A stretch of 64,000 nt of DNA from Loxodes magnus (lineage: Eukaryota > Ciliophora > Karyorelictea > Loxodida > Loxodidae): positions 1-64,000 of the forward strand of contig CAMPDV010000530.1 of NCBI GenBank assembly GCA_946699065.1. The letters are read 5' to 3'. Both the position numbers and the translations under genes were made by a program. Every line of letters starts with the position of its first letter. The first letter of the stretch is position 1. Shown here one piece after another: positions 43,168-57,804 of this stretch. The notes beneath the pieces were generated by a model. It saw only the letters and a program-made list of their open reading frames with translations, was not told where the DNA came from and ran no database searches.

Positions 43168-44400
43168 CGTCTAATCATGACTTCCCGATACGATGAACTC
43201 TGAATCACTGGATATAGCCACAGATAATACTGAATTTGTGTGACCACTCATGGTCTTACAGGTACCTGTCTTGACGTCCCATAGTCTCACCGTATAATCA
43301 TGACTTCCCGATACGATGAACTCTGAATCACTGGATATAGCCACAGATAATACATAATCTGTGTGACCACTCATGGTCTTACAGGTACCTGTCTTGACGT
43401 CCCATAGTCTCACCGTCTAATCATAACTTCCCGATACGATGAACTCTGAATCACTGGATATAGCCACAGATAATACTGAATTTGTGTGACCACTCATGGT
43501 CTTACAGGTACATGTCTTGACGTCCCATAGTCTCACCGTCTAATCATAACTTCCCGATACGATGAACTCTGAATCACTGGATATAGCCACAGCATATACA
43601 TAACTAGTGTGACCACTCATGGTCTTACAGGTACCTGTCTTGACGTCCCATAGTCTCACCGTATAATGATGACTTCCCGATACGATGAACTCTGAATCAC
43701 TGGATATAGCCACAGCATATACATAACTAGTGTGACCACTCATTGTCTTATAGGTACCTGTCTTGACGTACCATAGTCTCACCGTATTATCATGACTTCC
43801 CGATACGATGAACTCTGAATCATTGGATATAGCCACAGATCATAGATAATTAGTGTGACCACTCATGGTCTTACAGGTACCTGTCTTGACGTCCCATAGT
43901 CTCACCGTCTTATCATAACTTTCCGATACGATGAACTCAGAATCACTGGATATAGCCACAGCATATACATAATCTGTGTGACCACTCATGGTCTTACAGG
44001 TACCTGTCTTGACGTCCCATAGTCTCACCGTCTTATCATAACTTCCCGATACGATGAACTCTGAATCACTGGATATAGCCACAGATCTTACATAACTAGT
44101 GTGACCACTCATGGTCTTACAGGTACCTGTCTTGACGTCCCATAGTCTCACCGTATAATCATAACTTCCCGATACGATGAACTCTGAATCACTGGATATA
44201 GCCACAGATCATACATAACTAGTGTGACCACTCATGGTCTTAAACGTACCTGTCTTGACGTCCCATAGTCTCACCGTCTTATCATAACTTTCCGATACGA
44301 TGAACTCTGAATCACTGGATATAGCCACAGATAATACTGAATTTGTGTGACCACTCATGGTCTTACAGGTACCTGTCTTGACGTCCCATAGTCTCACCGT

Positions 44401-45012
44401 CTAATCATAACTTCCCGATACGATGAACTCTGAATCACTGGATATAGACACAGCATATACATAATCTGTGTGACCACTCATGGTCTTACAGGTACCTGTC
44501 TTGACGTCCCATAGTCTCACCGTCTTATCATAACTTTCCGATACGATGAACTCTGAATCACTGGATATAGCCACAGATAATACTGAATTTGTGTGACCAC
44601 TCATGGTCTTACAGGTACATGTCTTGACGTCCCATAGTCTCACCGTCTTATCATAACTTTCCGATACGATGAACTCAGAATCACTGGATATAGCCACAGC
44701 ATATACATAATCTGTGTGACCACTCATGGTCTTACAGGTACCTGTCTTGACGTCCCATAGTCTCACCGTCTTATCATAACTTCCCGATACGATGAACTCT
44801 GAATCACTGGATATAGCCACAGATAATACTGAATTTGTGTGACCACTCATGGTCTTACAGGTACCTGTCTTGACGTCCCATAGTCTCACCGTCTTATCAT
44901 AACTTTCCGATACGATGAACTCAGAATCACTGGATATAGACACAGCATATACATAATCTGTGTGACCACTCATGGTCTTACAGGTACCTGTCTTGACGTC
45001 CCATAGTCTCAC
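44401..45012 (-). pseudogene. Open stretch of 5 WD40 units (203 codons)
   Basis: All five units end in YDK or YD and three carry the SESYDK variant; one has VKTCTC. Ser-10 (SVS or AVS in place of AVA) occurs in the first and last units. TAG at codon 25 bounds it on both sides. Confidence 0.35.
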
Positions 45013-45138
45013 CGTCTAATCATAACTTCCCGATACGATGAACTCTGAATCACTGGATATAGCCACAGATAATACTGAATTTGTGTGACCACTCATGGTC
45101 TTACAGGTACATGTCTTGACGTCCCATAGTCTCACCGT

Positions 45139-46857
45139 CTAATCATAACTTCCCGATACGATGAACTCTGAATCACTGGATATAGCCACAGCATATACAT
45201 AACTAGTGTGACCACTCATTGTCTTATAGGTACCTGTCTTGACGTACCATAGTCTCACCGTCTTATCATAACTTCCCGATACGATGAACTCTGAATCACT
45301 GGATATAGCCACAGATAATACTGAATTTGTGTGACCACTCATGGTCTTACAGGTACCTGTCTTGACGTCCCATAGTCTCACCGTCTTATCATAACTTCCC
45401 GATACGATGAACTCAGAATCACTGGATATAGCCACAGCATATACATAATCTGTGTGACCACTCATGGTCTTACAGGTACCTGTCTTGACGTCCCATAGTC
45501 TCACCGTATAATCATGACTTCCCGATACGATGAACTCTGAATCACTGGATATAGCCACAGCATATACATAACTAGTGTGACCACTCATGGTCTTACAGGT
45601 ACCTGTCTTGACGTCCCATAGTCTCACCGTCTTATCATAACTTCCCGATACGATGAACTCAGAATCACTGGATATAGCCACAGATAATACTGAATTTGTG
45701 TGACCACTCATGGTCTTACAGGTACCTGTCTTGACGTCCCATAGTCTCACCGTCTTATCATAACTTCCCGATACGATGAACTCTGAATCACTGGATATAG
45801 CCACAGATAATACTGAATTTGTGTGACCACTCATGGTCTTACAGGTACCTGTCTTGACGTCCCATAGTCTCACCGTATAATCATGACTTCCCGATACGAT
45901 GAACTCTGAATCACTGGATATAGCCACAGCATATACATAACTAGTGTGACCACTCATTGTCTTATAGGTACCTGTCTTGACGTACCATAGTCTCACCGTC
46001 TTATCATAACTTCCCGATACGATGAACTCTGAATCACTGGATATAGCCACAGATAATACTGAATTTGTGTGACCACTCATGGTCTTACAGGTACCTGTCT
46101 TGACGTCCCATAGTCTCACCGTCTTATCATAACTTCCCGATACGATGAACTCAGAATCACTGGATATAGCCACAGCATATACATAATCTGTGTGACCACT
46201 CATGGTCTTACAGGTACCTGTCTTGACGTCCCATAGTCTCACCGTATAATCATGACTTCCCGATACGATGAACTCTGAATCACTGGATATAGCCACAGAT
46301 AATACTGAATCTGTGTGACCACTCATGGTCTTACAGGTACCTGTCTTGACGTCCCATAGTCTCACCGTATTATCATAACTTTCCGATACGATGAACTCTG
46401 AATCACTGGATATAGCCACAGCATATACATAACTAGTGTGACCACTCATGGTCTTACAGGTACCTGTCTTGACGTCCCATAGTCTCACCGTATAATCTCC
46501 ACTTCCCGATACGATGAACTCTGAATCACTGGATATAGCCACAGATGATACATAACTAGTGTGACCACTCATGGTCTTACAGGTACCTGTCTTGACGTCC
46601 CATAGTCTCACCGTATAATCTCCATTTCCCGATACGATGAACTCTGAATTACTGGATATAGCCACAGCATATACAGAACTAGTGTGACCACTCATGGTCT
46701 TACAGGTACCTGTCTTGACGTCCCATAGTCTCACCGTATAATCTCCACTTCCCGATAGGATGAACTCAGAATCACTGGATATAGCCACAGCATATACATA
46801 ATCTGTGTGACCACTCATGGTCTTACAGGTACCTGTCTTGACGTCCCATAGTCTCAC
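45139..46857 (-). pseudogene. Longest open stretch: 14 WD40 units (572 codons)
   Basis: Fourteen whole units between TAG stops at codon 25. It opens with a set of unusual units: FILSGSGDY (Leu-19), SSVYAV with ISSNS and SGNGDY, and SYVSSV/SGSGDY; then SESYDN, HDY, YDK and LWYVKTGTY units. Fourteen blades would fit two seven-bladed propellers, but the stops on each side are the same recurrent TAG found throughout, so this may be chance. No start methionine, signal peptide or non-WD40 domain is present. The opening set recurs 122 units away at about 61.26-61.82 kb. Confidence 0.45.
46257..46810 (-). repeat. Gly/Asn-rich block D, left copy
   Basis: About four and a half units with rare changes: codon 23 GGA (Gly), Asn-22 (SGNGDY), Asn-14 (ISSNS), Leu-19 (GATAGGATG on the plus strand) and SYVSSV. 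All recur in the same order 15,006 bp (122 units) to the right. Edges are approximate. Confidence 0.85.
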
Positions 46858-47598
46858 CGTCTAATCATAACTTCCCGATACGATGAACTCTGAATCACTG
46901 GATATAGCCACAGATCTTACATAACTAGTGTGACCACTCATGGTCTTAAACGTACCTGTCTTGACGTCCCATAGTCTCACCGTACTATCATAACTTCCCG
47001 ATACGATGAACTTTGAATCACTGGATATAGCCACAGATAATACTGAATTTGTGTGACCACTCATGGTCTTACAGGTACCTGTCTTGACGTCCCATAGTCT
47101 CACCGTCCTATCATAACTTCCCGATACGATGAACTCTGAATCACTGGATATAGCCACAGATAATACATAATCTGTGTGACCACTCATGGTCTTACAGGTA
47201 CCTGTCTTGACGTCCCATAGTCTCACCGTCTAATCATAACTTCCCGATACGATGAACTCTGAATCACTGGATATAGCCACAGATAATACTGAATTTGTGT
47301 GACCACTCATGGTCTTACAGGTACCTGTCTTGACGTCCCATAGTCTCACCGTACTATCATAACTTCCCGATACGATGAACTCTGAATCACTGGATATAGC
47401 CACAGATAATACTGAATTTGTGTGACCACTCATGGTCTTACAGGTACCTGTCTTGACGTCCCATAGTCTCACCGTCTAATCATAACTTCCCGATACGATG
47501 AACTCTGAATCACTGGATATAGCCACAGATAATACTGAATTTGTGTGACCACTCATGGTCTTACAGGTACATGTCTTGACGTCCCATAGTCTCACCGT

Positions 47599-48333
47599 CT
47601 AATCATAACTTCCCGATACGATGAACTCTGAATCACTGGATATAGCCACAGCATATACATAACTAGTGTGACCACTCATGGTCTTACAGGTACCTGTCTT
47701 GACGTCCCATAGTCTCACCGTATAATCATGACTTCCCGATACGATGAACTCTGAATCACTGGATATAGCCTTAGCATATACATAACTAGTGTGACCACTC
47801 ATTGTCTTATAGGTACCTGTCTTGACGTACCATAGTCTCACCGTCTTATCATAACTTCCCGATACGATGAACTCTGAATCACTGCATATAGCCACAGATA
47901 ATACTGAATTTGTGTGACCACTCATGGTCTTACAGGTACCTGTCTTGACGTCCCATAGTCTCACCGTCTTATCATAACTTTCCGATACGATGAACTCAGA
48001 ATCACTGGATATAGCCACAGCATATACATAATCTGTGTGACCACTCATGGTCTTACAGGTACCTGTCTTGACGTCCCATAGTCTCACCGTCTTATCATAA
48101 CTTCCCGATACGATGAACTCTGAATCACTGGATATAGCCACAGATCTTACATAACTAGTGTGACCACTCATGGTCTTACAGGTACCTGTCTTGACGTCCC
48201 ATAGTCTCACCGTATAATCATAACTTTCCGATACGATGAACTCTGAATCACTGGATATAGCCACAGCATATACATAACTAGTGTGACCACTCATGGTCTT
48301 ACAGGTACCTGTCTTGACGTCCCATAGTCTCAC
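47599..48333 (-). pseudogene. Open stretch of 6 WD40 units (244 codons)
   Basis: Units SYVYAV/SESYDY, SYVRSV/YDK, DYVYAV/SESYDK, NSVLSV with Cys-12 (ICSDS), LWYVKTGTY with a unique Lys-9 and AAG (YAKAIS), SYVYAV/YD. TAG at codon 25 bounds it. The Cys-12 change also occurs in block C copy 2. Confidence 0.35.
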
Positions 48334-48336
48334 CGT

Positions 48337-48702
48337 CTAATCATAACTTCCCGATACGATGAACTCTGAATCACTGGATATAGACACAGCATATACATAA
48401 CTAGTGTGACCACTCATGGTCTTACAGGTACCTGTCTTGACGTCCCATAATCTCACCGTCTTATCATCATTTCCCGATGCGATGAACTCTGAATCACTGG
48501 ATATAGCCACAGATAATACTGAATCTGTGTGACCACTCATGGTCTTACAGGTACCTGTCTTGACGTACCATAGTCTCACCGTATAATCATAACTTCCCGA
48601 TACGATGAACTCTGAATCACTGGATATAGCCACAGCATATACATAATCTGTGTGACCACTCATGGTCTTACAGGTACCTGTCTTGACGTCCCATAGTCTC
48701 AC
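48337..48702 (-). repeat. Three-unit block with rare IASGND unit, right copy
   Basis: Same three units as 27642-28007: LWYVKTGTC, FIASGNDDK with TTA at Leu-29, and AVSISSD ending YD-TAG. The first unit differs at codon 4 and codon 35. The offset is 169 units less the 92 bp lost in and near the jumbled zone, which confirms the phase count. Confidence 0.8.
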
Positions 48703-48951
48703 CGTCTAATCATAACTTCCCGATACGATGAACTCTGAATCACTGGATATAGCCACAGATAATACTGAATTTGTGTGACCACTCATGGTCTTACAGGTAC
48801 ATGTCTTGACGTCCCATAGTCTCACCGTCTAATCATAACTTCCCGATACGATGAACTCTGAATCACTGGATATAGCCACAGCATATACATAACTAGTGTG
48901 ACCACTCATTGTCTTATAGGTACCTGTCTTGACGTACCATAGTCTCACCGT

Positions 48952-49563
48952 CTAATCATAACTTCCCGATACGATGAACTCTGAATCACTGGATATAGAC
49001 ACAGCATATACATAACTAGTGTGACCACTCATGGTCTTACAGGTACCTGTCTTGACGTCCCATAATCTCACCGTATAATCATGACTTCCCGATACGATGA
49101 ACTCTGAATCACTGGATATAGCCACAGCATATACATAACTAGTGTGACCACTCATGGTCTTACAGGTACCTGTCTTGACGTCCCATAGTCTCACCGTCTT
49201 ATCATAACTTCCCGATACGATGAACTCAGAATCACTGGATATAGCCACAGATAATACTGAATTTGTGTGACCACTCATGGTCTTACAGGTACCTGTCTTG
49301 ACGTCACATAGTCTCACCGTCCTATCATAACTTCCCGATACGATGAACTCTGAATCACTGGATATAGCCACAGATAATACTGAATCTGTGTGACCACTCA
49401 TGGTCTTACAGGTACCTGTCTTGACGTCCCATAGTCTCACCGTATAATCATGACTTCCCGATACGATGAACTCTGAATCACTGGATATAGCCACAGATAA
49501 TACTGAATCTGTGTGACCACTCATGGTCTTACAGGTACCTGTCTTGACGTCCCATAGTCTCAC
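48952..49563 (-). pseudogene. Open stretch of 5 WD40 units (203 codons)
   Basis: Units DSVLSV/HDY, DSVLSV/YDRT followed by RLC (Cys for the WD tryptophan), NSVLSV/YDK, SYVYAV/HDY, SYVYAV-S/YD. TAG at codon 25 bounds both sides. Loss of the tryptophan should weaken that blade. Confidence 0.35.
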
Positions 49564-49566
49564 CGT

Positions 49567-50178
49567 CTAATCATAACTTCCCGATACGATGAACTCTGAA
49601 TCACTGGATATAGACACAGATAATACTGAATTTGTGTGACCACTCATGGTCTTACAGGTACCTGTCTTGACGTCCCATAGTCTCACCGTCCTATCATAAC
49701 TTCCCGATACGATGAACTCTGAATCACTGCATATAGCCACAGATAATACATAATCTGTGTGACCACTCATGGTCTTACAGGTACCTGTCTTGACGTCCCA
49801 TAGTCTCACCGTCCTATCATAACTTCCCGATACGATGAACTTTGAATCACTGGATATAGCCACAGATAATACTGAATTTGTGTGACCACTCATGGTCTTA
49901 CAGGTACCTGTCTTGACGTCCCATAGTCTCACCGTCCTATCATAACTTTCCGATACGATGAACTCTGAATCACTGGATATAGCCACAGATAATACATAAT
50001 CTGTGTGACCACTCATGGTCTTACAGGTACCTGTCTTGACGTCCCATAGTCTCACCGTATAATCATAACTTCCCGATACGATGAACTCTGAATCACTGGA
50101 TATAGCCACAGCATATACATAACTAGTGTGACCACTCATGGTCTTACAGGTACCTGTCTTGACGTCCCATAGTCTCAC
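49567..50178 (-). pseudogene. Open stretch of 5 WD40 units, block C copy 2
   Basis: Matches 42556-43167 at 57 units, with the Lys-16 unit in the same place. It differs by SYVYAV/YDY in the first unit and by Cys-12 in the fourth. Its TAG stops are also at the same places, so stops and sense variants were copied together. Confidence 0.45.
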
Positions 50179-52209
50179 CGTCTAATCATAACTTCCCGAT
50201 ACGATGAACTCTGAATCACTGGATATAGACACAGCATATACATAACTAGTGTGACCACTCATGGTCTTACAGGTACCTGTCTTGACGTCCCATAATCTCA
50301 CCGTATAATCATGACTTCCCGATACGATGAACTCTGAATCACTGGATATAGCCACAGCATATACATAATGTGTGTGACCACTCATGGTCTTACAGGTACC
50401 TGTCTTGACGTCACATAGTCTCACCGTCCTATCATAACTTCCCGATACGATGAACTCTGAATCACTGGATATAGCCACAGATAATACTGAATTTGTGTGA
50501 CCACTCATGGTCTTACAGGTACCTGTCTTGACGTCCCATAGTCTCACCGTCTAATCATAACTTCCCGATACGATGAACTCTGAATCACTGGATATAGACA
50601 CAGCATATACATAATCTGTGTGACCACTCATGGTCTTACAGGTACCTGTCTTGACGTCCCATAGTCTCACCGTCCTATCATAACTTCCCGATACGATGAA
50701 CTCTGAATCACTGGATATAGCCACAGATCATACATAACTAGTGTGACCACTCATGGTCTTACAGGTACCTGTCTTGACGTCCCATAGTCTCACCGTATAA
50801 TCATAACTTCCCGATACGATGAACTCTGAATCACTGGATATAGCCACAGCATATACATAACTAGTGTGACCACTCATGGTCTTACAGGTACCTGTCTTGA
50901 CGTCCCATAGTCTCACCGTATAATCTTAACTTCCCGATACGATGAACTCTGAATCACTGGATATAGCCACAGATAATACTGAATTTGTGTGACCACTCAT
51001 GGTCTTACAGGTACCTGTCTTGACGTCCCATAGTCTCACCGTATAATCATGACTTCCCGATACGATGAACTCTGAATCACTGGATATAGCCACAGATAAT
51101 ACATAATCTGTGTGACCACTCATGGTCTTACAGGTACCTGTCTTGACGTCCCATAGTCTCACCGTCTAATCATAACTTCCCGATACGATGAACTCTGAAT
51201 CACTGGATATAGCCACAGATAATACTGAATTTGTGTGACCACTCATGGTCTTACAGGTACATGTCTTGACGTCCCATAGTCTCACCGTCTAATCATAACT
51301 TCCCGATACGATGAACTCTGAATCACTGGATATAGCCACAGCATATACATAACTAGTGTGACCACTCATTGTCTTATAGGTACCTGTCTTGACGTACCAT
51401 AGTCTCACCGTCTTATCATAACTTCCCGATACGATGAACTCTGAATCACTGGATATAGCCACAGATAATACTGAATTTGTGTGACCACTCATGGTCTTAC
51501 AGGTACCTGTCTTGACGTCCCATAGTCTCACCGTCTTATCATAACTTCCCGATACGATGAACTCAGAATCACTGGATATAGCCACAGCATATACATAATC
51601 TGTGTGACCACTCATGGTCTTACAGGTACCTGTCTTGACGTCCCATAGTCTCACCGTCTAATCATAACTTCCCGATACGATGAACTCTGAATCACTGGAT
51701 ATAGCCACAGCATATACATAACTAGTGTGACCACTCATGGTCTTACAGGTACCTGTCTTGACGTCCCATAGTCTCACCGTATAATCATGACTTCCCGATA
51801 CGATGAACTCTGAATCACTGGATATAGCCACAGCATATACATAACTAGTGTGACCACTCATTGTCTTATAGGTACCTGTCTTGACGTACCATAGTCTCAC
51901 CGTATTATCATGACTTCCCGATACGATGAACTCTGAATCACTGGATATAGCCACAGATCATAGATAATTAGTGTGACCACTCATGGTCTTACAGGTACCT
52001 GTCTTGACGTCCCATAGTCTCACCGTATAATCATAACTTCCCGATACGATGAACTCTGAATCACTGGATATAGCCACAGATAATACTGAATTTGTGTGAC
52101 CACTCATGGTCTTACAGGTACCTGTCTTGACGTCCCATAGTCTCACCGTCTTATCATAACTTCCCGATACGATGAACTCTGAATCACTGGATATAGCCAC
52201 AGAGAATAC

Positions 52210-52212
52210 CTA
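52210..52212 (-). other. TAG at unit codon 5 (with Phe-7)
   Basis: Asn-4 is followed by TAG and then GTA TTC TCT, so codon 7 is Phe, seen nowhere else in the window. This is one of five codon-5 TAGs. Confidence 0.75.
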
Positions 52213-52641
52213 ATTAGTGTGACCACTCATGGTCTTACAGGTACCTGTCTTGACGTCCCATAGTCTCACCGTATAATCTTAACTTCCCGATACGATGAAC
52301 TCTGAATCACTGGATATAGCCACAGCATATACATAACTAGTGTGACCACTCATGGTCTTACAGGTACCTGTCTTGACGTCCCATAGTCTCACCGTATAAT
52401 CATGACTTCCCGATACGATGAACTCTGAATCACTGGATATAGCCACAGCATATACATAATGTGTGTGACCACTCATGGTCTTACAGGTACCTGTCTTGAC
52501 GTCACATAGTCTCACCGTCCTATCATAACTTCCCGATACGATGAACTCTGAATCACTGGATATAGCCACAGATAATACTGAATCTGTGTGACCACTCATG
52601 GTCTTACAGGTACCTGTCTTGACGTCCCATAGTCTCACCGT

Positions 52642-53253
52642 CTAATCATAACTTCCCGATACGATGAACTCTGAATCACTGGATATAGACACAGATAATA
52701 CTGAATTTGTGTGACCACTCATGGTCTTAAAGGTACCTGTCTTGACGTCCCATAGTCTCACCGTCCTATCATAACTTCCCGATACGATGAACTCTGAATC
52801 ACTGGATATAGCCACAGCATATACATAACCTGTGTGACCACTCATGGTCTTACAGGTACCTGTCTTGACGTCCCATAGTCTCACCGTCCTATCATAACTT
52901 CCCGATACGATGAACTTTGAATCACTGGATATAGCCACAGATATTACTGAATTTGTGTGACCACTCATGGTCTTACAGGTACCTGTCTTGACGTCCCATA
53001 GTCTCACCGTCCTATCATAACTTTCCGATACGATGAACTCTGAATCACTGGATATAGCCACAGATAATACATAATCTGTGTGACCACTCATGGTCTTACA
53101 GGTACCTGTCTTGACGTCCCATAGTCTCACCGTCCTATCATAACTTCCCGATACGATGAACTCTGAATCACTGGATATAGCCACAGATAATACATAATCT
53201 GTGTGACCACTCATGGTCTTACAGGTACCTGTCTTGACGTCCCATAGTCTCAC
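52642..53253 (-). pseudogene. Open stretch of 5 WD40 units, block C copy 3
   Basis: Third copy of the Lys-16 block, 25 units from copy 2. It has NSVISV (Ile-7), GYVYAV (Gly-4) and a TFK unit as private changes. Private changes again fall mainly in variable codons. Confidence 0.45.
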
Positions 53254-53625
53254 CGTCTAATCATAACTTCCCGATACGATGAACTCTGAATCACTGGATA
53301 TAGCCACAGATAATACTGAATCTGTGTGACCACTCATGGTCTTACAGGTACCTGTCTTGACGTCCCATAGTCTCACCGTATAATCATGACTTCCCGATAC
53401 GATGAACTCTGAATCACTGGATATAGCCACAGATAATACATAATCTGTGTGACCACTCATGGTCTTACAGGTACCTGTCTTGACGTCCCATAGTCTCACC
53501 GTCCTATCATAACTTCCCGATACGATGAACTCTGAATCACTGGATATAGCCACAGATAATACTGAATTTGTGTGACCACTCATGGTCTTACAGGTACATG
53601 TCTTGACGTCCCATAGTCTCACCGT

Positions 53626-54729
53626 CTAATCATAACTTCCCGATACGATGAACTCTGAATCACTGGATATAGCCACAGCATATACATAACTAGTGTGACC
53701 ACTCATGGTCTTACAGGTACCTGTCTTGACGTCCCATAGTCTCACCGTATAATCATGACTTCCCGATACGATGAACTCTGAATCACTGGATATAGCCACA
53801 GCATATACATAACTAGTGTGACCACTCATTGTCTTATAGGTACCTGTCTTGACGTCACATAGTCTCACCGTCCTATCATAACTTCCCGATACGATGAACT
53901 CTGAATCACTGGATATAGCCACAGATAATAGATAATTAGTGTGACCACTCATGGTCTTACAGGTACCTGTCTTGACGTCCCATAGTCTCACCGTCTTATC
54001 ATAACTTCCCGATACGATGAACTCAGAATCACTGGATATAGCCACAGCATATACATAATCTGTGTGACCACTCATGGTCTTACAGGTACCTGTCTTGACG
54101 TCCCATAGTCTCACCGTCTTATCATAACTTCCCGATACGATGAACTCAGAATCACTGGATATAGCCACAGATCTTACATAACTAGTGTGACCACTCATGG
54201 TCTTACAGGTACCTGTCTTGACGTCCCATAGTCTCACCGTCCTATCATAACTTCCCGATACGATGAACTCTGAATCACTGGATATAGCCACAGATAATAC
54301 ATAATCTGTGTGACCACTCATGGTCTTACAGGTACCTGTCTTGACGTCCCATAGTCTCACCGTCTAATCATAACTTCCCGATACGATGAACTCTGAATCA
54401 CTGGATATAGCCACAGATAATACTGAATTTGTGTGACCACTCATGGTCTTACAGGTACCTGTCTTGACGTCCCATAGTCTCACCGTATAATCATGACTTC
54501 CCGATACGATGAACTCTGAATCACTGGATATAGCCACAGATAATACATAATCTGTGTGACCACTCATGGTCTTACAGGTACCTGTCTTGACGTCCCATAG
54601 TCTCACCGTCCTATCATAACTTCCCGATACGATGAACTCTGAATCACTGGATATAGCCACAGATAATACTGAATCTGTGTGACCACTCATGGTCTTACAG
54701 GTACCTGTCTTGACGTCCCATAGTCTCAC
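53626..54729 (-). repeat. Block E, left copy: 9 units (pair with 58300-59403)
   Basis: Nine units in two open stretches (244 and 121 codons) with a TAG between. The order is SYVRSV, DYVYAV, NYLLSV and others, then DSVLSV/YDRT, DYVLSV/HDY, NSVLSV/YD. It recurs exactly 38 units (4674 bp) to the right, TAG included. The NYLLSV unit (CTA TTA) is the sense form of the common NYL-TGA unit. This copy has RLC in one unit where the right copy has RLW. Confidence 0.85.
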
Positions 54730-55032
54730 CGTCTAATCATAACTTCCCGATACGATGAACTCTGAATCACTGGATATAGCCACAGCATATACATAACTAG
54801 TGTGACCACTCATGGTCTTACAGGTACCTGTCTTGACGTCCCATAGTCTCACCGTATAATCATGACTTCCCGATACGATGAACTCTGAATCACTGGATAT
54901 AGCCACAGCATATACATAACTAGTGTGACCACTCATTGTCTTATAGGTACCTGTCTTGACGTACCATAGTCTCACCGTATTATCATGACTTCCCGATACG
55001 ATGAACTCTGAATCACTGGATATAGCCACAGA

Positions 55033-55713
55033 TCATAGATAATTAGTGTGACCACTCATGGTCTTACAGGTACCTGTCTTGACGTCCCATAGTCTCACCG
55101 TCTTATCATAACTTCCCGATACGATGAACTCAGAATCACTGGATATAGCCACAGCATATACATAATCTGTGTGACCACTCATGGTCTTACAGGTACCTGT
55201 CTTGACGTCCCATAGTCTCACCGTATAATCATAACTTTCCGATACGATGAACTCTGAATCACTGGATATAGCCACAGATAATACTGAATCTGTGTGACCA
55301 CTCATGGTCTTACAGGTACCTGTCTTGACGTCCCATAGTCTCACCGTCTTATCATAACTTTCCGATACGATGAACTCTGAATCACTGGATATAGCCACAG
55401 CATATACATAACTAGTGTGACCACTCATGGTCTTACAGGTACCTGTCTTGACGTCCCATAGTCTCACCGTATAATCATGACTTCCCGATACGATGAACTC
55501 TGAATCACTGGATATAGCCACAGATAATACTGAAGCTGTGTGACCACTCATGGTCTTACAGGTACCTGTCTTGACGTCACATAGTCTCACCGTCCTATCA
55601 TAACTTCCCGATACGATGAACTCTGAATCACTGGATATAGCCACAGATAATACTGAATTTGTGTGACCACTCATGGTCTTACAGGTACATGTCTTGACGT
55701 CCCATAGTCTCAC
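55033..55713 (-). pseudogene. Open stretch of 5.5 WD40 units (226 codons)
   Basis: Starts after TAG at codon 25 and ends at TGA at codon 7 after NYL. Units: VKTCTC/NSVLSV/YDRT, RLC with ASVLSV (Ala-4), SYVYAV/SESYDK, DSVLSV/SESYDY, DYVYAV/YDK. Two variant core positions, Cys-30 and Cys-35, occur side by side. Confidence 0.35.
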
Positions 55714-56823
55714 CGTCTAATCATAACTTCCCGATACGATGAACTCTGAATCACTGGATATAGACACAGATAATACTGAATTTGTGTGACCACTCATGGT
55801 CTTACAGGTACATGTCTTGACGTCCCATAGTCTCACCGTCTTATCATAACTTCCCGATACGATGAACTCTGAATCACTGGATATAGACACAGATAATACA
55901 TAATCTGTGTGACCACTCATGGTCTTACAGGTACCTGTCTTGACGTCCCATAGTCTCACCGTATAATCATGACTTCCCGATACGATGAACTCTGAATCAC
56001 TGGATATAGCCACAGATAATACTGAATTTGTGTGACCACTCATGGTCTTACAGGTACATGTCTTGACGTCCCATAGTCTCACCGTCTAATCATAACTTCC
56101 CGATACGATGAACTCTGAATCACTGGATATAGACACAGCATATACATAATCTGTGTGACCACTCATGGTCTTACAGGTACATGTCTTGACGTCCCATAGT
56201 CTCACCGTCTTATCATAACTTTCCGATACGATGAACTCTGAATCACTGGATATAGCCACAGCATATACATAACTAGTGTGACCACTCATGGTCTTACAGG
56301 TACCTGTCTTGACGTCCCATAGTCTCACCGTCTAATCATAACTTCCCGATACGATGAACTCTGAATCACTGGATATAGACACAGCATATACATAACTAGT
56401 GTGACCACTCATGGTCTTACAGGTACCTGTCTTGACGTCCCATAATCTCACCGTATAATCATGACTTCCCGATACGATGAACTCTGAATCACTGGATATA
56501 GCCACAGCATATACATAATGTGTGTGACCACTCATGGTCTTACAGGTACCTGTCTTGACGTCACATAGTCTCACCGTCCTATCATAACTTCCCGATACGA
56601 TGAACTCTGAATCACTGGATATAGCCACAGATAATACTGAATTTGTGTGACCACTCATGGTCTTACAGGTACCTGTCTTGACGTCCCATAGTCTCACCGT
56701 CCTATCATAACTTCCCGATACGATGAACTCTGAATCACTGGATATAGCCACAGATAATACTGAATCTGTGTGACCACTCATGGTCTTACAGGTACCTGTC
56801 TTGACGTCCCATAGTCTCACCGT

Positions 56824-57804
56824 CTAATCATAACTTCCCGATACGATGAACTCTGAATCACTGGATATAGACACAGATAATACTGAATTTGTGTGACCAC
56901 TCATGGTCTTACAGGTACATGTCTTGACGTCCCATAGTCTCACCGTCTTATCATAACTTTCCGATACGATGAACTCTGAATCACTGGATATAGACACAGA
57001 TAATACTGAATTTGTGTGACCACTCATGGTCTTACAGGTACATGTCTTGACGTCCCATAGTCTCACCGTCTTATCATAACTTTCCGATACGATGAACTCT
57101 GAATCACTGGATATAGCCACAGATAATACTGAATTTGTGTGACCACTCATGGTCTTACAGGTACATGTCTTGACGTCCCATAGTCTCACCGTCTAATCAT
57201 AACTTCCCGATACGATGAACTCTGAATCACTGGATATAGACACAGCATATACATAATCTGTGTGACCACTCATGGTCTTACAGGTACATGTCTTGACGTC
57301 CCATAGTCTCACCGTCTAATCATAACTTCCCGATACGATGAACTCTGAATCACTGGATATAGACACAGATAATACTGAATTTGTGTGACCACTCATGGTC
57401 TTACAGGTACATGTCTTGACGTCCCATAGTCTCACCGTATAATCATAACTTCCCGATACGATGAACTCTGAATCACTGGATATAGCCACAGCATATACAT
57501 AATCTGTGTGACCACTCATGGTCTTACAGGTACCTGTCTTGACGTCCCATAGTCTCACCGTATAATCTCCATTTCCCGATACGATGAACTCTGAATCACT
57601 GGATATAGCCACAGATAATACATAATCTGTGTGACCACTCATGGTCTTACAGGTACCTGTCTTGACGTCCCATAGTCTCACCGTATAATCATGACTTCCC
57701 GATACGATGAACTCTGAATCACTGGATATAGCCACAGATAATACTGAATTTGTGTGACCACTCATGGTCTTACAGGTACATGTCTTGACGTCCCATAGTC
57801 TCAC
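56824..57804 (-). repeat. Block F, left copy: VKTCTC-rich (pair with 59407-60387)
   Basis: Consecutive units carry Cys-35 (VKTCTC), NSVLSV-S and SESYDK, then a SGNGDY unit. The left half (56824-57189) is identical in protein to 59407-59772 at 21 units; the rest matches at 20 units, so one unit was lost or gained inside. Several TAG stops are shared. Confidence 0.8.

Noticed and set aside
45139..46857. A complete functional 14-blade WD40 gene
   Set aside because: Its edges are the recurrent TAG-25 stops, there is no start or unique terminal sequence, and the neighbouring units continue in the same phase.
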